Positions 25,620-33,216 of a stretch of DNA of 64,000 nt are shown here, piece by piece. This DNA is from Bacillota bacterium (GTDB lineage Bacteria; Bacillota; UBA4882; UBA8346), in NCBI GenBank assembly GCA_023410535.1, contig JAEYPR010000011.1, positions 1 to 64,000 on the forward strand, given 5' to 3'. The notes beneath the pieces are model-generated. The model worked only from the letters and a program-made list of their open reading frames with translations. It had not been told where the DNA came from and did no database searches. The position numbers and the translations under genes are program-made. The stretch's first letter is position 1; every line of letters starts with the position of its first letter.

Positions 25620-25844
25620 TTACCCTTGACTCCGGAAACAAATAATATTCCCATCGGGATCCCTAAAGTGTACCGACCTGGCACTCCACGGCCAAGTCGT
25701 CGGAATGGTAACAAAATCGACATTTAGTAATTTTAATCGTTGATACTCCGCATCGACATCTGCGACATTATAACCGATGGTGAAGTTGGGGAGATATGAG
25801 GAAATTTCGTTGATAAAGCGGTTAACCACTTTCGCTTTGGGCAT
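25620..25844 (-). pseudogene. Chimeric ORF: yyaL start fused to the second half of a VOC (glyoxalase) domain
   Basis: A 74-residue frame. Residues 1-18 (MPKAKVVNRFINEISSYL) match the start of YyaL (MPEPQTTNRLIHESSPYL), the rest (IGYNVADVDAEYQRLKLL to SVHFRDPDGNIICF) is the C-terminal beta-alpha-beta-beta-beta half of a VOC-superfamily protein, with the metal Glu replaced. A full VOC protein needs two such modules. No strong ribosome binding site is seen. It is most likely a truncated VOC gene whose 5' end has been replaced by yyaL DNA. Confidence 0.75.
25788..25844 (-). pseudogene. yyaL 5'-end fragment I
   Basis: ggggagatatgaggaaattt, then cgttgataaagcgg and tttgggcat align with yyaL 6137-6184 (YyaL residues 1-18, with the ATG retained and the frame open). 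It is the most distant copy, about 20 kb from the intact gene. Confidence 0.75.
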
Positions 25845-25885
25845 TGTAAAATTCCCATCCGTAGGGGCGGGATATTTTATTATAG

Positions 25886-26215
25886 TTATTTCACCTGTTT
25901 TAAAACCGCTCTGGATTCTGGATTTAGTTTAATTATTTCACCTTCAATATTATCAAGCCGATTGTTAATTTTAGCTAGAGTCGGTTTTACAACATCCATG
26001 TCTTCAATCAATCCATTGGTCTTGGTTTCAACCGAATCAAGCCGAGTAAGAATATTTTTAACCGTAGGTTTAATAACATTCATATCTTCAGATAATCCGT
26101 CAACTTTTTGTTCCAATCGTTCCATTTTGTTTCGAAGATCATCTTGTCCTTCGCCAAATGCCCGAAATTTTGATAATAAATCTTCGAGTAATATTGCAAC
26201 CTTTTTATCATCCAT
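25886..26215 (-). CDS. Coiled-coil protein, paralogue of 17634-17942
   Basis: A 109-residue coiled coil starting MDDKKVAILLEDLLSKF and ending NIEGEIIKLNPESRAVLKQV. Two internal copies of a motif (LSEDMNVIKPTVKNI and LIEDMDVVKPTLAKI) show that the middle arose by duplication; the paralogue has one (LVEDMDIVKPTLKGM). The ATG follows gaaggaggcaataacg, and its first bases overlap the stop of the small ORF upstream (ATGGATGA), so translation is coupled. Function unknown; the fixed ends and variable coil suggest a length-variable rod or adaptor. Confidence 0.75.
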   Translation of the reverse strand: MDDKKVAILLEDLLSKFRAFGEGQDDLRNKMERLEQKVDGLSEDMNVIKPTVKNILTRLDSVETKTNGLIEDMDVVKPTLAKINNRLDNIEGEIIKLNPESRAVLKQVK

Positions 26216-26327
26216 CGTTATTGCCTCCTTCAATTGCAATGATACTTTCCACATTTAGGTCATCAATTCCTTTTGATAAAAAATTTATTAGTACGTGGAT
26301 ATCATTCAAGGTATCAAACCAATCCAT
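26208..26327 (-). CDS. Small ORF coupled to the coiled-coil gene
   Basis: A 39-residue frame too short for usual gene calls: it starts with ATG after aagggcaaa, contains FDTLNDIHVLINFLSKGI and DDLNVESIIAIEGGNNDG, and ends in a TGA that overlaps the coiled-coil ATG by eight bases. A related sequence lies in the same relative place before the paralogous gene at 17943-18017. Conservation of both parts in two loci supports a real two-gene module, although this could be the residual 3' end of a longer gene. It begins 13 bases after the PRTase stop. Confidence 0.55.
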   Translation of the reverse strand: MDWFDTLNDIHVLINFLSKGIDDLNVESIIAIEGGNNDG

Positions 26328-26340
26328 TTTGCCCTTGACA

Positions 26341-27603
26341 TCACCTTTCTCGCTGCATCAAAAAACAACGCTTGATGGTTCTGATGCGCCGCTCCATCTC
26401 GGTCAGCATCAGTTTCTTTTTCGCGTCCAACTCCTGTAAATTAAGATATTCCCGAAATTTAACCAATCCGTCGACCGTATCCGGAAAAAACATCGGATAA
26501 TTAATGATTTGGTTTGGCGCGGATTTTCCGGGTTGCCGGAGCTTTTCGATCGATTGGTCGAGCTTGCGAAAATAGCGATAGGATAACGGCGAAACCAGGT
26601 CAAAATCGTTCATATCAAAACTTGGCAAATTGCGCTTTTCGATCCCGAGTTTCCGCTCCCAGAAAAACTCGATTCCGCCGGTAGCGATCACGTTAAAATG
26701 AGTCGCCAAAACCGTTTTTACCTTATTCAGCGTCCGACCCGAACCAATGTTGTCATCAATTAGCAACACTTTAACGTCCCGACCATATTCGGTTTGCAAA
26801 ACCTGAAGTTGTTCCGTTAAGAAACCTTCCGCCGGCGGAACGTCCTTGATCCCTTCGTCATAATACGAGCACTTCACATAGTCAATCCGCTGTGTTTTCC
26901 CGGTTGAGTCCGGCTTGGTCATGGCGGTTAAGGCCAGAAAAAGCGGGGGTATCAACGCCCCTCCCAATAAGGGAGCGATCATGACGTCATATTGGTCAAG
27001 AGAATCCAGGAAGAGCAAATACCCAATCAAAAGACTCATTTTATGGTCCATTTCCACATATTGACGAACCGCCGTTAACGGTTGGTTTTCCGCGAATTGT
27101 TGCAACAATCGGAAAAGTTCCGGTTGCGCCCGTGGCATGTCGCCCAGCGCATCGCGATAAGCGATATCCACCAGCAAACTGGCTAAATCCGTCAAATACG
27201 TTTTCAACGGATGATATAGTTCGTTTTGCAACGCGGGATAGGAAAACCCCAAATCCAATAGTTTAGCGACCGCCGCCATGGAATATTCAATCAGCGTAAA
27301 AAGCAAATAGCGTTTTGTTTTATCCCCGATTTCGGACTTGTAAATGATCTGATAATCCACTGGAACCGCTTTTAACAGATTGACTGTTTCATGAAAATCC
27401 CCTGAATAATACCAAGGCGTTCGGTTATATACATAGCTGGAATTTCGCGTAAGATACTTGTTCAGCAAACTATCGAATAAACCATGGGCCTCTTGATACG
27501 CGTCATCGTTTAAATACATTTCACCCGCATATCCAAACGCGTAGGGGTCAAGTCGCAGCAACTCAATGAACGGCTTGATGCGCTGCAAATAACTGGCACT
27601 CAT
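26341..27603 (-). CDS. Phosphoribosyltransferase-domain protein
   Basis: A 420-residue protein. Residues about 300-330 contain the PRPP-binding signature VLLIDDNIGSGRTL, and YDVMIAPLLGGALIPPLFLA is the matching earlier strand, so the last third is a type I phosphoribosyltransferase fold. The N-terminal 200 residues are helical and unrecognised. PRTase domains of this kind occur in adenine/orotate-type enzymes and in defence or regulatory proteins. The ATG at 27603 follows ggagaggtgtacc; the GTG at 27612 overlaps that site. It is the first gene of a minus-strand series continuing into the coiled-coil module. Confidence 0.78.
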   Translation of the reverse strand: MSASYLQRIKPFIELLRLDPYAFGYAGEMYLNDDAYQEAHGLFDSLLNKYLTRNSSYVYNRTPWYYSGDFHETVNLLKAVPVDYQIIYKSEIGDKTKRYLLFTLIEYSMAAVAKLLDLGFSYPALQNELYHPLKTYLTDLASLLVDIAYRDALGDMPRAQPELFRLLQQFAENQPLTAVRQYVEMDHKMSLLIGYLLFLDSLDQYDVMIAPLLGGALIPPLFLALTAMTKPDSTGKTQRIDYVKCSYYDEGIKDVPPAEGFLTEQLQVLQTEYGRDVKVLLIDDNIGSGRTLNKVKTVLATHFNVIATGGIEFFWERKLGIEKRNLPSFDMNDFDLVSPLSYRYFRKLDQSIEKLRQPGKSAPNQIINYPMFFPDTVDGLVKFREYLNLQELDAKKKLMLTEMERRIRTIKRCFLMQRER

Positions 27604-27871
27604 CCGGTACACCTCTCCAATCTCCTACGCAAACAATTCGCGAATGTCCAGATTTTACCTTCAATCCGATGTAATGATCTGTTTTTATTGAATAAGTGGG
27701 CGTCCGGTCACTCTGCAAGCTTAATTTGTGTAGAACCCGAATCCCGCACTATTTTCGGTTGGCTATTTTTATTGCAGGTATTTTTTAAAATGATTTTGAA
27801 AACATATGGATCACGCATCACCCATATCATACAATTGTAATGAGCGCTATTAATCTGACGAGGTATTGCAA

Positions 27872-28351
27872 ATGTTGGGACATGTTGGATTTTCGTATGT
27901 CGGACTTAGCTATTTAGTGATGTTGTTTATTCCTAATCTTATTTGGATGAAAAATCAACCGGTCGATTACGATAATACCCAAGAGGCCCGTCCGTTATTA
28001 TGGACTGAACGGATCGGTCAAATCGGATGTTTCGGTAGCGTATTGTTTTTTAACGATTATAATGTTATCGCAATTTCAATTTGGAGTTTTTGGCTACTCG
28101 GATCATTGGTCATGATGTTCCTTTATGAGATCTGCTGGATCCGCTATTTTATTAGTGAACGTACCCAAAAAACATTCTATCGCAGTTTGGGTTGGATTCC
28201 CGTTCCCTTGGCAAGTCTGCCAGTTGCGGCTTTTTTGTTGCTGGGTGTTTACGGGAAAGTAATTTGGCTGATCGCTTCGGCAATTGTCTTAGGGATCGGG
28301 CACATCGGACTCCATGTTCGGCATGAAAAAAACAATAAGATCTCGCGTTGA
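27872..28351 (+). CDS. Small membrane protein of unknown function
   Basis: A 159-residue protein with four or five predicted membrane segments: residues 3-23 (FSYVGLSYLVMLFIPNLIW), about 55-72, 75-95 (SIWSFWLLGSLVMMFLYEI), 112-133 and 135-153. A conserved-looking loop carries QPVDYDNTQEARPLLWTERIG. The ATG at 27872 follows gaggtattgcaa. I do not recognise the family. The preceding 27604-27871 stretch shows no other feature. Confidence 0.7.
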   Translation: MLGHVGFSYVGLSYLVMLFIPNLIWMKNQPVDYDNTQEARPLLWTERIGQIGCFGSVLFFNDYNVIAISIWSFWLLGSLVMMFLYEICWIRYFISERTQKTFYRSLGWIPVPLASLPVAAFLLLGVYGKVIWLIASAIVLGIGHIGLHVRHEKNNKISR

Positions 28352-28389
28352 GGTAAAAAGCACCACTCCGCGACCAACCGCATCATCGT

Positions 28390-28411
28390 AGGGTTGTCTC
28401 GGAACGACCCT
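28390..28411. other. Short hairpin between membrane protein and phzF-like genes
   Basis: agggttgt (28390-28397) pairs with acgaccct (28404-28411) with one G-U pair. No T tract follows, so it may be an RNA-processing or weak pause structure, or chance. Confidence 0.3.
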
Positions 28412-28448
28412 GCAATAACGATATAACTTACCAAAGGAGCTAGCGCCA

Positions 28449-29318
28449 ATGCAAATTAACGCGTATCAGTTACAAACATTTACCAAAGACGGAGCGGGCG
28501 GCAATGAAGCCGGGGTTGTCCTCGGTGCCGACGGGTTGACCGAAACCATGATGAAACAGATTGCGGCGCAACTCGGGTTTAGCGAGACCGCTTTTGTCTT
28601 ACAGTCCGATCATGCCGATTGTAAGGTGCGGTTTTTCACGCCCAATGAGGAAGTTGATTTTTGCGGCCACGCCACGGTGGGAACCTTTTTTACCTTCTCC
28701 CGTCAAGGTCTGCTGCAACCCGGCAAATATTCGCAAGAGACGAAAGCCGGAGTCTTTGCGGTCGAAGTGACGGCCGACTTGACAATCATGATGAATCAGC
28801 CGCTGCCCCGCTTCTACGAAACCATCGATCCGCAGGCGATTGCCGCTTCCTTAAAGATTGCCGTTGCCGATTTGGCGGCGGATTTGCCGGTCCAAGCGGT
28901 TTCCACCGGATTAAAAGATATCTTGGTTCCCGTCAAGAACCTGGACGTGCTCCGTTCCATCGCTCCGGATTTTGAAAAGGTTGCGGCAATCAGCCGGCAA
29001 TACCAGGCGATCGGCTATCATGTGTTCACTCTGGAAACGCTGCACGGTTCCACTGCGCATTGCCGCAACTTCGCTCCGTTATACGGAATCCCCGAAGAAT
29101 CCGCCACGGGCACCTCAAACGGCGCGTTGGCTTGTTTCCTATATCAATACGGCAGGATTGATCCTAACCAAGCCCGGAATATCATCATTGAACAAGGATA
29201 TTCAATGCAAAAACCGTCAGAAATCCTAGCCGCTCTTTCCATTGCCAACGGGACGATTGCGGAAGTGAAAGTCGGCGGGAAAGCCGCCAATTTAACGTTA
29301 AGCGCTGTTGAAATCTAA
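28449..29318 (+). CDS. PhzF family isomerase/epimerase
   Basis: A 289-residue PhzF-like protein of the diaminopimelate-epimerase fold. The start NAYQLQTFTKDGAGGNEAGV, the active-site Glu in LGFSETAFV (near residue 43), VDFCGHATVG and the C-terminal ESATGTSNGALACFL are all family motifs. PhzF isomerises dihydro-3-hydroxyanthranilate in phenazine synthesis; most homologues, including this one without phenazine genes nearby, act on unknown substrates. The ATG follows aaaggagctagcgcca. Confidence 0.92.
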   Translation: MQINAYQLQTFTKDGAGGNEAGVVLGADGLTETMMKQIAAQLGFSETAFVLQSDHADCKVRFFTPNEEVDFCGHATVGTFFTFSRQGLLQPGKYSQETKAGVFAVEVTADLTIMMNQPLPRFYETIDPQAIAASLKIAVADLAADLPVQAVSTGLKDILVPVKNLDVLRSIAPDFEKVAAISRQYQAIGYHVFTLETLHGSTAHCRNFAPLYGIPEESATGTSNGALACFLYQYGRIDPNQARNIIIEQGYSMQKPSEILAALSIANGTIAEVKVGGKAANLTLSAVEI

Positions 29319-29422
29319 TTTCCTGGTAAATATGAAAAAACCGGCTTGGCGCCGGATGTAACGAAAGAAATATTTTTCTCTTATACATTCCATGGCTGCG
29401 GTTTGCCGGCTTGGAAGGGGGA

Positions 29423-29887
29423 TTATTGGCGATACCCCAAATCAGTGAATTTTTTGACCAAGTACCCCAAGCTAATTCCAAAAAGGAGCATGCCAAACAG
29501 CGCGCCCCACACGGTAGCGATCGAGTGCTTTAAATACGTTACGCCCAACGGCGGAAACACCGCAACAAACGTAAAAAATGTCGTCAGCTCCGCGATGGCG
29601 ATGCTTTTTACATAAATGTAGTCTCTGCCGCTAAGTTTTACTAATAGGCAAAGGGCAATGCTGATAAAGATCGGTGCATTCATTGACATGAGAAAACCGA
29701 ACAATTGCGCTGCGAAGGTACTCCGCTCCGGCTCTCTAAAAAAAAGCGCCGCCGCGTCCTCCCAAGGTTTCCCGGTATTGACATGGAACAATCGTAAGAG
29801 AACGATGTATAGATTATTGATTAAGCCATTAATAATCCCAAATACAATTCCCGCGAAAAAGAAATCGCTGATTTTCGCTTTATTCAA
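29423..29887 (-). CDS. Four-helix membrane protein of unknown function
   Basis: A 154-residue hydrophobic protein with four predicted membrane helices: FFFAGIVFGIINGLINNLYI (9-28), APIFISIALCLLVKL (about 70-85), SIAIAELTTFFTFVAVF (about 94-110) and VWGALFGMLLFGISLGYLV (about 126-145). The start appears to be TTG 29887 with gggag nine bases upstream. Family not recognised. It overlaps no other gene and faces the phzF-like gene. Confidence 0.6.
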   Translation of the reverse strand: MNKAKISDFFFAGIVFGIINGLINNLYIVLLRLFHVNTGKPWEDAAALFFREPERSTFAAQLFGFLMSMNAPIFISIALCLLVKLSGRDYIYVKSIAIAELTTFFTFVAVFPPLGVTYLKHSIATVWGALFGMLLFGISLGYLVKKFTDLGYRQ

Positions 29888-29967
29888 TCCTTAGCACTCC
29901 CAATAGCTCTTTTTCACCGATAGTATGGTTTTGAAGCAATCATTTTATGATTCGCAGAGGAGATTAT

Positions 29968-30132
29968 ATGAAAGCGCTTGAATTGTACGACCGGTTGGAA
30001 GCGGATTTTATCGCTATCGGGATGAGTGATGATTGGGCTAGGTACATGGGTAAACTGAACGATTATCTAACCGCCAATATCTCGAGCACCTCGGGCAGAC
30101 TTATCCGGTTTGGCGGTTTGCCGCTCAATTGA
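29968..30132 (+). pseudogene. N-terminal remnant of a Nif3-like protein
   Basis: Fifty-four residues (MKALELYDRLEADFIAIGMS, DDWARYMGKLNDYLTANI) match the N-terminus of Nif3-like dinuclear-metal proteins; the frame then runs into unrelated sequence and stops. A full gene would be about 250 residues. The ribosome binding site (gaggagattat) is intact, so only the 3' part has been lost. Its end meets the end of the Nudix gene on the other strand. Confidence 0.65.
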
Positions 30133-30583
30133 CGTCGCCGAGGTATACGGGGCGATCAATCTGTTCGTGCAACTTTTTCCCCAACTGTTGCGGATACACG
30201 CGAATCTGCTCCAACTGTTGCAGGTCGACCCATTCCACGCCGACTTGATAGGTATCGGGTTGCGCACCGTTGGTTAGGTTCGAGGCATTACCTTCCAAAC
30301 TGCAACGAAAATAAAACTCCACTTGGTGAAGGTCGAAATCAACCGCGGCAAACTGGTGGTTTTCTCCAATATACTCCCGGACAAACAGCAGCTCTCCGAC
30401 GGTCACTGCCGCTCCGATCTCCTCGCGACACTCCCGGACCACCGCGGCGTGGAGTTCTTCGCCCGGTTCTTGACCCCCGCCGGGAAATAAGTAAAAATAT
30501 CCCGAATCATCGATATTTTTCGTTAATAATATTTTTCCATCGACAATAATGACCGCTTTGGCCGAATTGCGGATTGGTTTCAT
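30125..30583 (-). CDS. Nudix hydrolase
   Basis: A 152-residue Nudix hydrolase. The Nudix box GGGQEPGEELHAAVVREC with REEIGA is complete. The start (IRNSAKAVIIVDGKILLTKN) and ELLFVREYIG are typical of the MutT/ADP-ribose pyrophosphatase-like subgroup found beside methyltransferases in Firmicutes. The ATG follows aaaggagtcgcc. A methyltransferase gene lies 11 bases upstream on the same strand, so they are probably cotranscribed. Confidence 0.9.
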   Translation of the reverse strand: MKPIRNSAKAVIIVDGKILLTKNIDDSGYFYLFPGGGQEPGEELHAAVVRECREEIGAAVTVGELLFVREYIGENHQFAAVDFDLHQVEFYFRCSLEGNASNLTNGAQPDTYQVGVEWVDLQQLEQIRVYPQQLGKKLHEQIDRPVYLGDVN

Positions 30584-30594
30584 GGCGACTCCTT

Positions 30595-31377
30595 TCAGTA
30601 CGAAAGATTGCTGGCCAAAACCAGCTCGTGCAGGTATTGTTTACAGACTTTCCCGCCAAAATCACGGTCAATCAGATCGCCGATGGCTTGCAAGAGTTGG
30701 GAACGTTGCGGTTCCTCAAGCAGCCGGTGATTGGGGTAAGTCAGGAGCAGTTGCTCGTAATCGGCGCGGCAATAGGTCTCCGCCGCCAGATAGGTGCGAG
30801 TCAGCGGCGCTTGAAACAATCCGCTGGCCGTAATTTCCGCTTGAACACCGGATTGAAAATCAAGCGCTTCGGGCAGCTGGAACTGGTATTGATTGGGTTG
30901 AAATTGATTGTAATAGGTTTGAGTCGCTTCGAAGAAAGCGCGATCCCCGCCGTCAACATGATGATACTTAATCACCCCAAGCGAACCGGACGGAGTCAAC
31001 AACTCGCTGATCCTTGAGAAACGGGTTTGCGGATCAAGCCAATGAAATGCGGTAAATGACACAATCAAATCAAATTTCGCACCCGATGCTTCCCACGCTT
31101 CAAACTTGGATTCAACCACGTCAACCTGATAATCTTGGAGATTTCGTTTCAGGATTGTCGCCATTTCCGGTCCCGGTTCCAGCGCCGTCACTTGAAACCC
31201 GCGTCGAACCAACTCCAGCGTAGCAATTCCGGTACCCGCCCCAATCTCTAAAACCCGGGCCTGCCGCGGCAGGTTCGTCAACTTGATCAAATCATCAAAC
31301 AACGCTTGGGGATAACGGGGGCGGATCCGATGATACAGCTCCGCAACTTCATTAAAGGCCAATCCAGCCTCAGTCAT
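30595..31377 (-). CDS. Class I SAM-dependent methyltransferase
   Basis: A 260-residue methyltransferase. Motif I is VLEIGAGTGIATLEL, motif II VTALEPGPEM, motif IV FDLIVSFTAFHWLD. The start FNEVAELYHRIRPRYPQALF is the Methyltransf_11-type N-terminus. The ATG at 31377 follows aaggagtcaacccc; an in-frame TTG upstream would include that site. Acceptor unknown. Precedes a Nudix gene. Confidence 0.9.
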   Translation of the reverse strand: MTEAGLAFNEVAELYHRIRPRYPQALFDDLIKLTNLPRQARVLEIGAGTGIATLELVRRGFQVTALEPGPEMATILKRNLQDYQVDVVESKFEAWEASGAKFDLIVSFTAFHWLDPQTRFSRISELLTPSGSLGVIKYHHVDGGDRAFFEATQTYYNQFQPNQYQFQLPEALDFQSGVQAEITASGLFQAPLTRTYLAAETYCRADYEQLLLTYPNHRLLEEPQRSQLLQAIGDLIDRDFGGKVCKQYLHELVLASNLSY

Positions 31378-31636
31378 CGGGGTTGACTCCTTTTTCAATT
31401 CTTTAATTATAAACTGTTTATTTTAGCGCTTCATTCACAACCTAATCTCCACATAATTTCGATAAAACCCCATTTTCACCTGCCCGGATTTACCCAAACA
31501 TTTATGAAAACCGTTGAAGTTCAAACAGTCAATCACTGGTTTAATGTTTTAATCCTAGGGAGGATTTGACACATTTCAACCGCCAAGCAAAAACCGGTGA
31601 TTTTGCACCCATTTAAATCTTGTAACTTTCAAATTC

Positions 31637-31665
31637 TTGACAAGCGATGCGACTTAAGATATCAT
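31637..31665 (+). promoter_or_regulatory. Sigma-A promoter for the CorC-like gene leader
   Basis: TTGACA (31637-31642), a 17-base spacer and TATCAT (31660-31665). Transcription would start near 31672, giving a leader of about 150 bases before the ATG at 31826. The rest of 31399-31636 shows nothing I can name. Confidence 0.75.
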
Positions 31666-31702
31666 TTTATTAATAATTCAACGTAGGATGTGATGATTTT
31701 TT

Positions 31703-31762
31703 ATGGACGATTGTCCCACTAGTGACTATATTTGTTTCCTTGGGCATCATTGTTTAATTTAA
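31703..31762 (+). CDS. Possible 19-residue leader peptide
   Basis: ATG at 31703 opens a frame of 19 codons with three Cys and a paired His (DDCPTSDYICFLGHHCLI), ending one base before the terminator stem. A ggatgtgatg stretch lies upstream as a weak ribosome binding site. Another frame across the same bases spells a hydrophobic helix (WTIVPLVTIFVSLGIIV) but has no start codon. It could be an attenuation leader, a small RNA-encoded peptide, or chance. Confidence 0.35.
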   Translation: MDDCPTSDYICFLGHHCLI

Positions 31763-31801
31763 GACTTAAGAGGGATAAAAACGTCCTTTTGAGTCTTTTT
31801 T
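31761..31801 (+). terminator. Rho-independent terminator or attenuator in the CorC-like leader
   Basis: aagacttaagaggg (31761-31774) pairs with the arm ending gagtctt (31784-31797) in a 14-pair stem with three G-U pairs, followed by ttttttatttt. It lies between a strong promoter and the gene, which is the arrangement of an attenuated leader or of a terminated small RNA. Confidence 0.8.
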
Positions 31802-31825
31802 ATTTTGAAAGGGGAAATATTTTTT

Positions 31826-33139
31826 ATGGATTCTGATGGCAGTATAATGTTTCAATTGGTGCTTTTATTCATTCTCATCGGTATCAACGCGTTTTTCGCC
31901 GCCTCCGAAATTGCAATCATCTCTTTAAACAAGCAACGCATCAAAAAGCTGGCGGAAGAAGGCAATACCACCGCGGTTTTATTACAAAAGCTAGTGAATG
32001 AACCCAGCAAATTCTTAGCAACCATTCAAGTCGGCGTGACTTTAGCCGGATTAATGGCCAGCGCGGTGGCAGCGGAAAGTTTTGCCGACAATTTGACCGA
32101 GTACATCAAAACATTAGGATTACCAATCAATTCATCCATAATTAACGGTTTTTCCATCATCATCATTACGTTGTTCCTCTCCTACTTCACGCTGGTCCTG
32201 GGCGAGCTGGTTCCGAAACGAATCGCCATGCAAAGCCCCGAACGGATCTCTAAACTGGCGGCCCAACCCCTGACAATGATCGCTAAGATCACTCACCCCT
32301 TCATCGCCTTGCTCAGCTTTTCGACAAACCTCGTGATTAGGATGCTTGGCGGCAATCCCTCCCAGGAAGAAGAGAAGATCACCGAGGAAGAAATTCGTTT
32401 AATGGTTGATGTCGGTCAGGAAAAAGGGGTTATCCGAAGCACCGAAAAGGAAATGATTAACAATATTTTTGAATTCGACAATACTGCGGTATCGGAGGTT
32501 ATGACTCACCGGATTGACGTCGTGGCGCTTGCGGTCGACGCAACGTTACAAGAGATCCTGGAGACGATCATTACCGAAAAATTCTCGCGGATTCCCGTCT
32601 ACAATGAAACCATCGATGATATCGTCGGAATTTTACACGTGCAAGATCTGATTCCGTTTCTCCCCAATCCGAATGCATCGTCTTTCGAACTATTAAAAAC
32701 GATTAAAGAGCCCTATTTTGTCCCGATCTCCAAAAAGACCGATGAATTACTGAAAGAACTCCAAAAAAACAAAATTCACATGGCGGTGGTGATTGATGAA
32801 TACGGCGGCACCGCCGGCGTGGTTACGGTCGAGGACTTGCTTGAAGAAATCGTCGGAAATATCTTTGACGAACATGATGAAGTTGAACACGAAATCGTCA
32901 AAATCGATGAATCCACCTATCTCGTCGACGGAACGATCAATTTAAATAAAATCAGCGAATTGTTAGATGTCAAACTGCCGGTTGCTGATTACGATACTCT
33001 CAGCGGATTGATCATCGGTCAGCTCGGGCGAATTCCCAAAGAAGATGAACAACCCACGGTCGAATACGAAACGTTGATATTAAAAGTCGAAGCGATGGAA
33101 GAAAAACGCATCTCAAAAGTCAAGATTTGCGTTGCGTAA
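31826..33139 (+). CDS. CNNM/CorC (hemolysin-like) membrane transporter
   Basis: A 437-residue protein with the domain order DUF21 (four membrane helices, residues about 5-180, starting FILIGINAFFAASEIAI), two CBS domains (about 205-330, with VSEVMTHRIDVVAL and KIHMAVVIDEYGGTAGVVTVED) and a C-terminal CorC_HlyC domain (about 350-430). The family exports magnesium or cobalt. ATG at 31826 is chosen because aaagggg lies upstream; the TTG at 31805 falls within the terminator's T tract. Expression may be controlled by the leader hairpin. Strong terminator follows. Confidence 0.93.
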   Translation: MDSDGSIMFQLVLLFILIGINAFFAASEIAIISLNKQRIKKLAEEGNTTAVLLQKLVNEPSKFLATIQVGVTLAGLMASAVAAESFADNLTEYIKTLGLPINSSIINGFSIIIITLFLSYFTLVLGELVPKRIAMQSPERISKLAAQPLTMIAKITHPFIALLSFSTNLVIRMLGGNPSQEEEKITEEEIRLMVDVGQEKGVIRSTEKEMINNIFEFDNTAVSEVMTHRIDVVALAVDATLQEILETIITEKFSRIPVYNETIDDIVGILHVQDLIPFLPNPNASSFELLKTIKEPYFVPISKKTDELLKELQKNKIHMAVVIDEYGGTAGVVTVEDLLEEIVGNIFDEHDEVEHEIVKIDESTYLVDGTINLNKISELLDVKLPVADYDTLSGLIIGQLGRIPKEDEQPTVEYETLILKVEAMEEKRISKVKICVA

Positions 33140-33153
33140 TATCATCTTTCCAC

Positions 33154-33182
33154 AAAGGACCCGCCTCTCTGGCGGGTCCTTT
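33154..33182 (+). terminator. Terminator of the CorC-like gene
   Basis: aaaggacccgcc (33154-33165) and ggcgggtccttt (33171-33182) pair perfectly around tctct. Only a short T run (ttt) follows. Confidence 0.85.
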
Positions 33183-33216
33183 GCATTGTCTGTCTCACTT
33201 CAATAGGCCGGCATTG

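Noticed and set aside
29346..29615. Plus-strand ORF whose PAWKGD segment resembles the esterase C-terminus at 22120
   Set aside because: Only six residues match and the frame is antisense to a better membrane-protein ORF.
31440..31825. M-box or yybP-ykoY riboswitch before the CorC-like gene
   Set aside because: Conserved cores are absent and the leader after the promoter is too short for an M-box.
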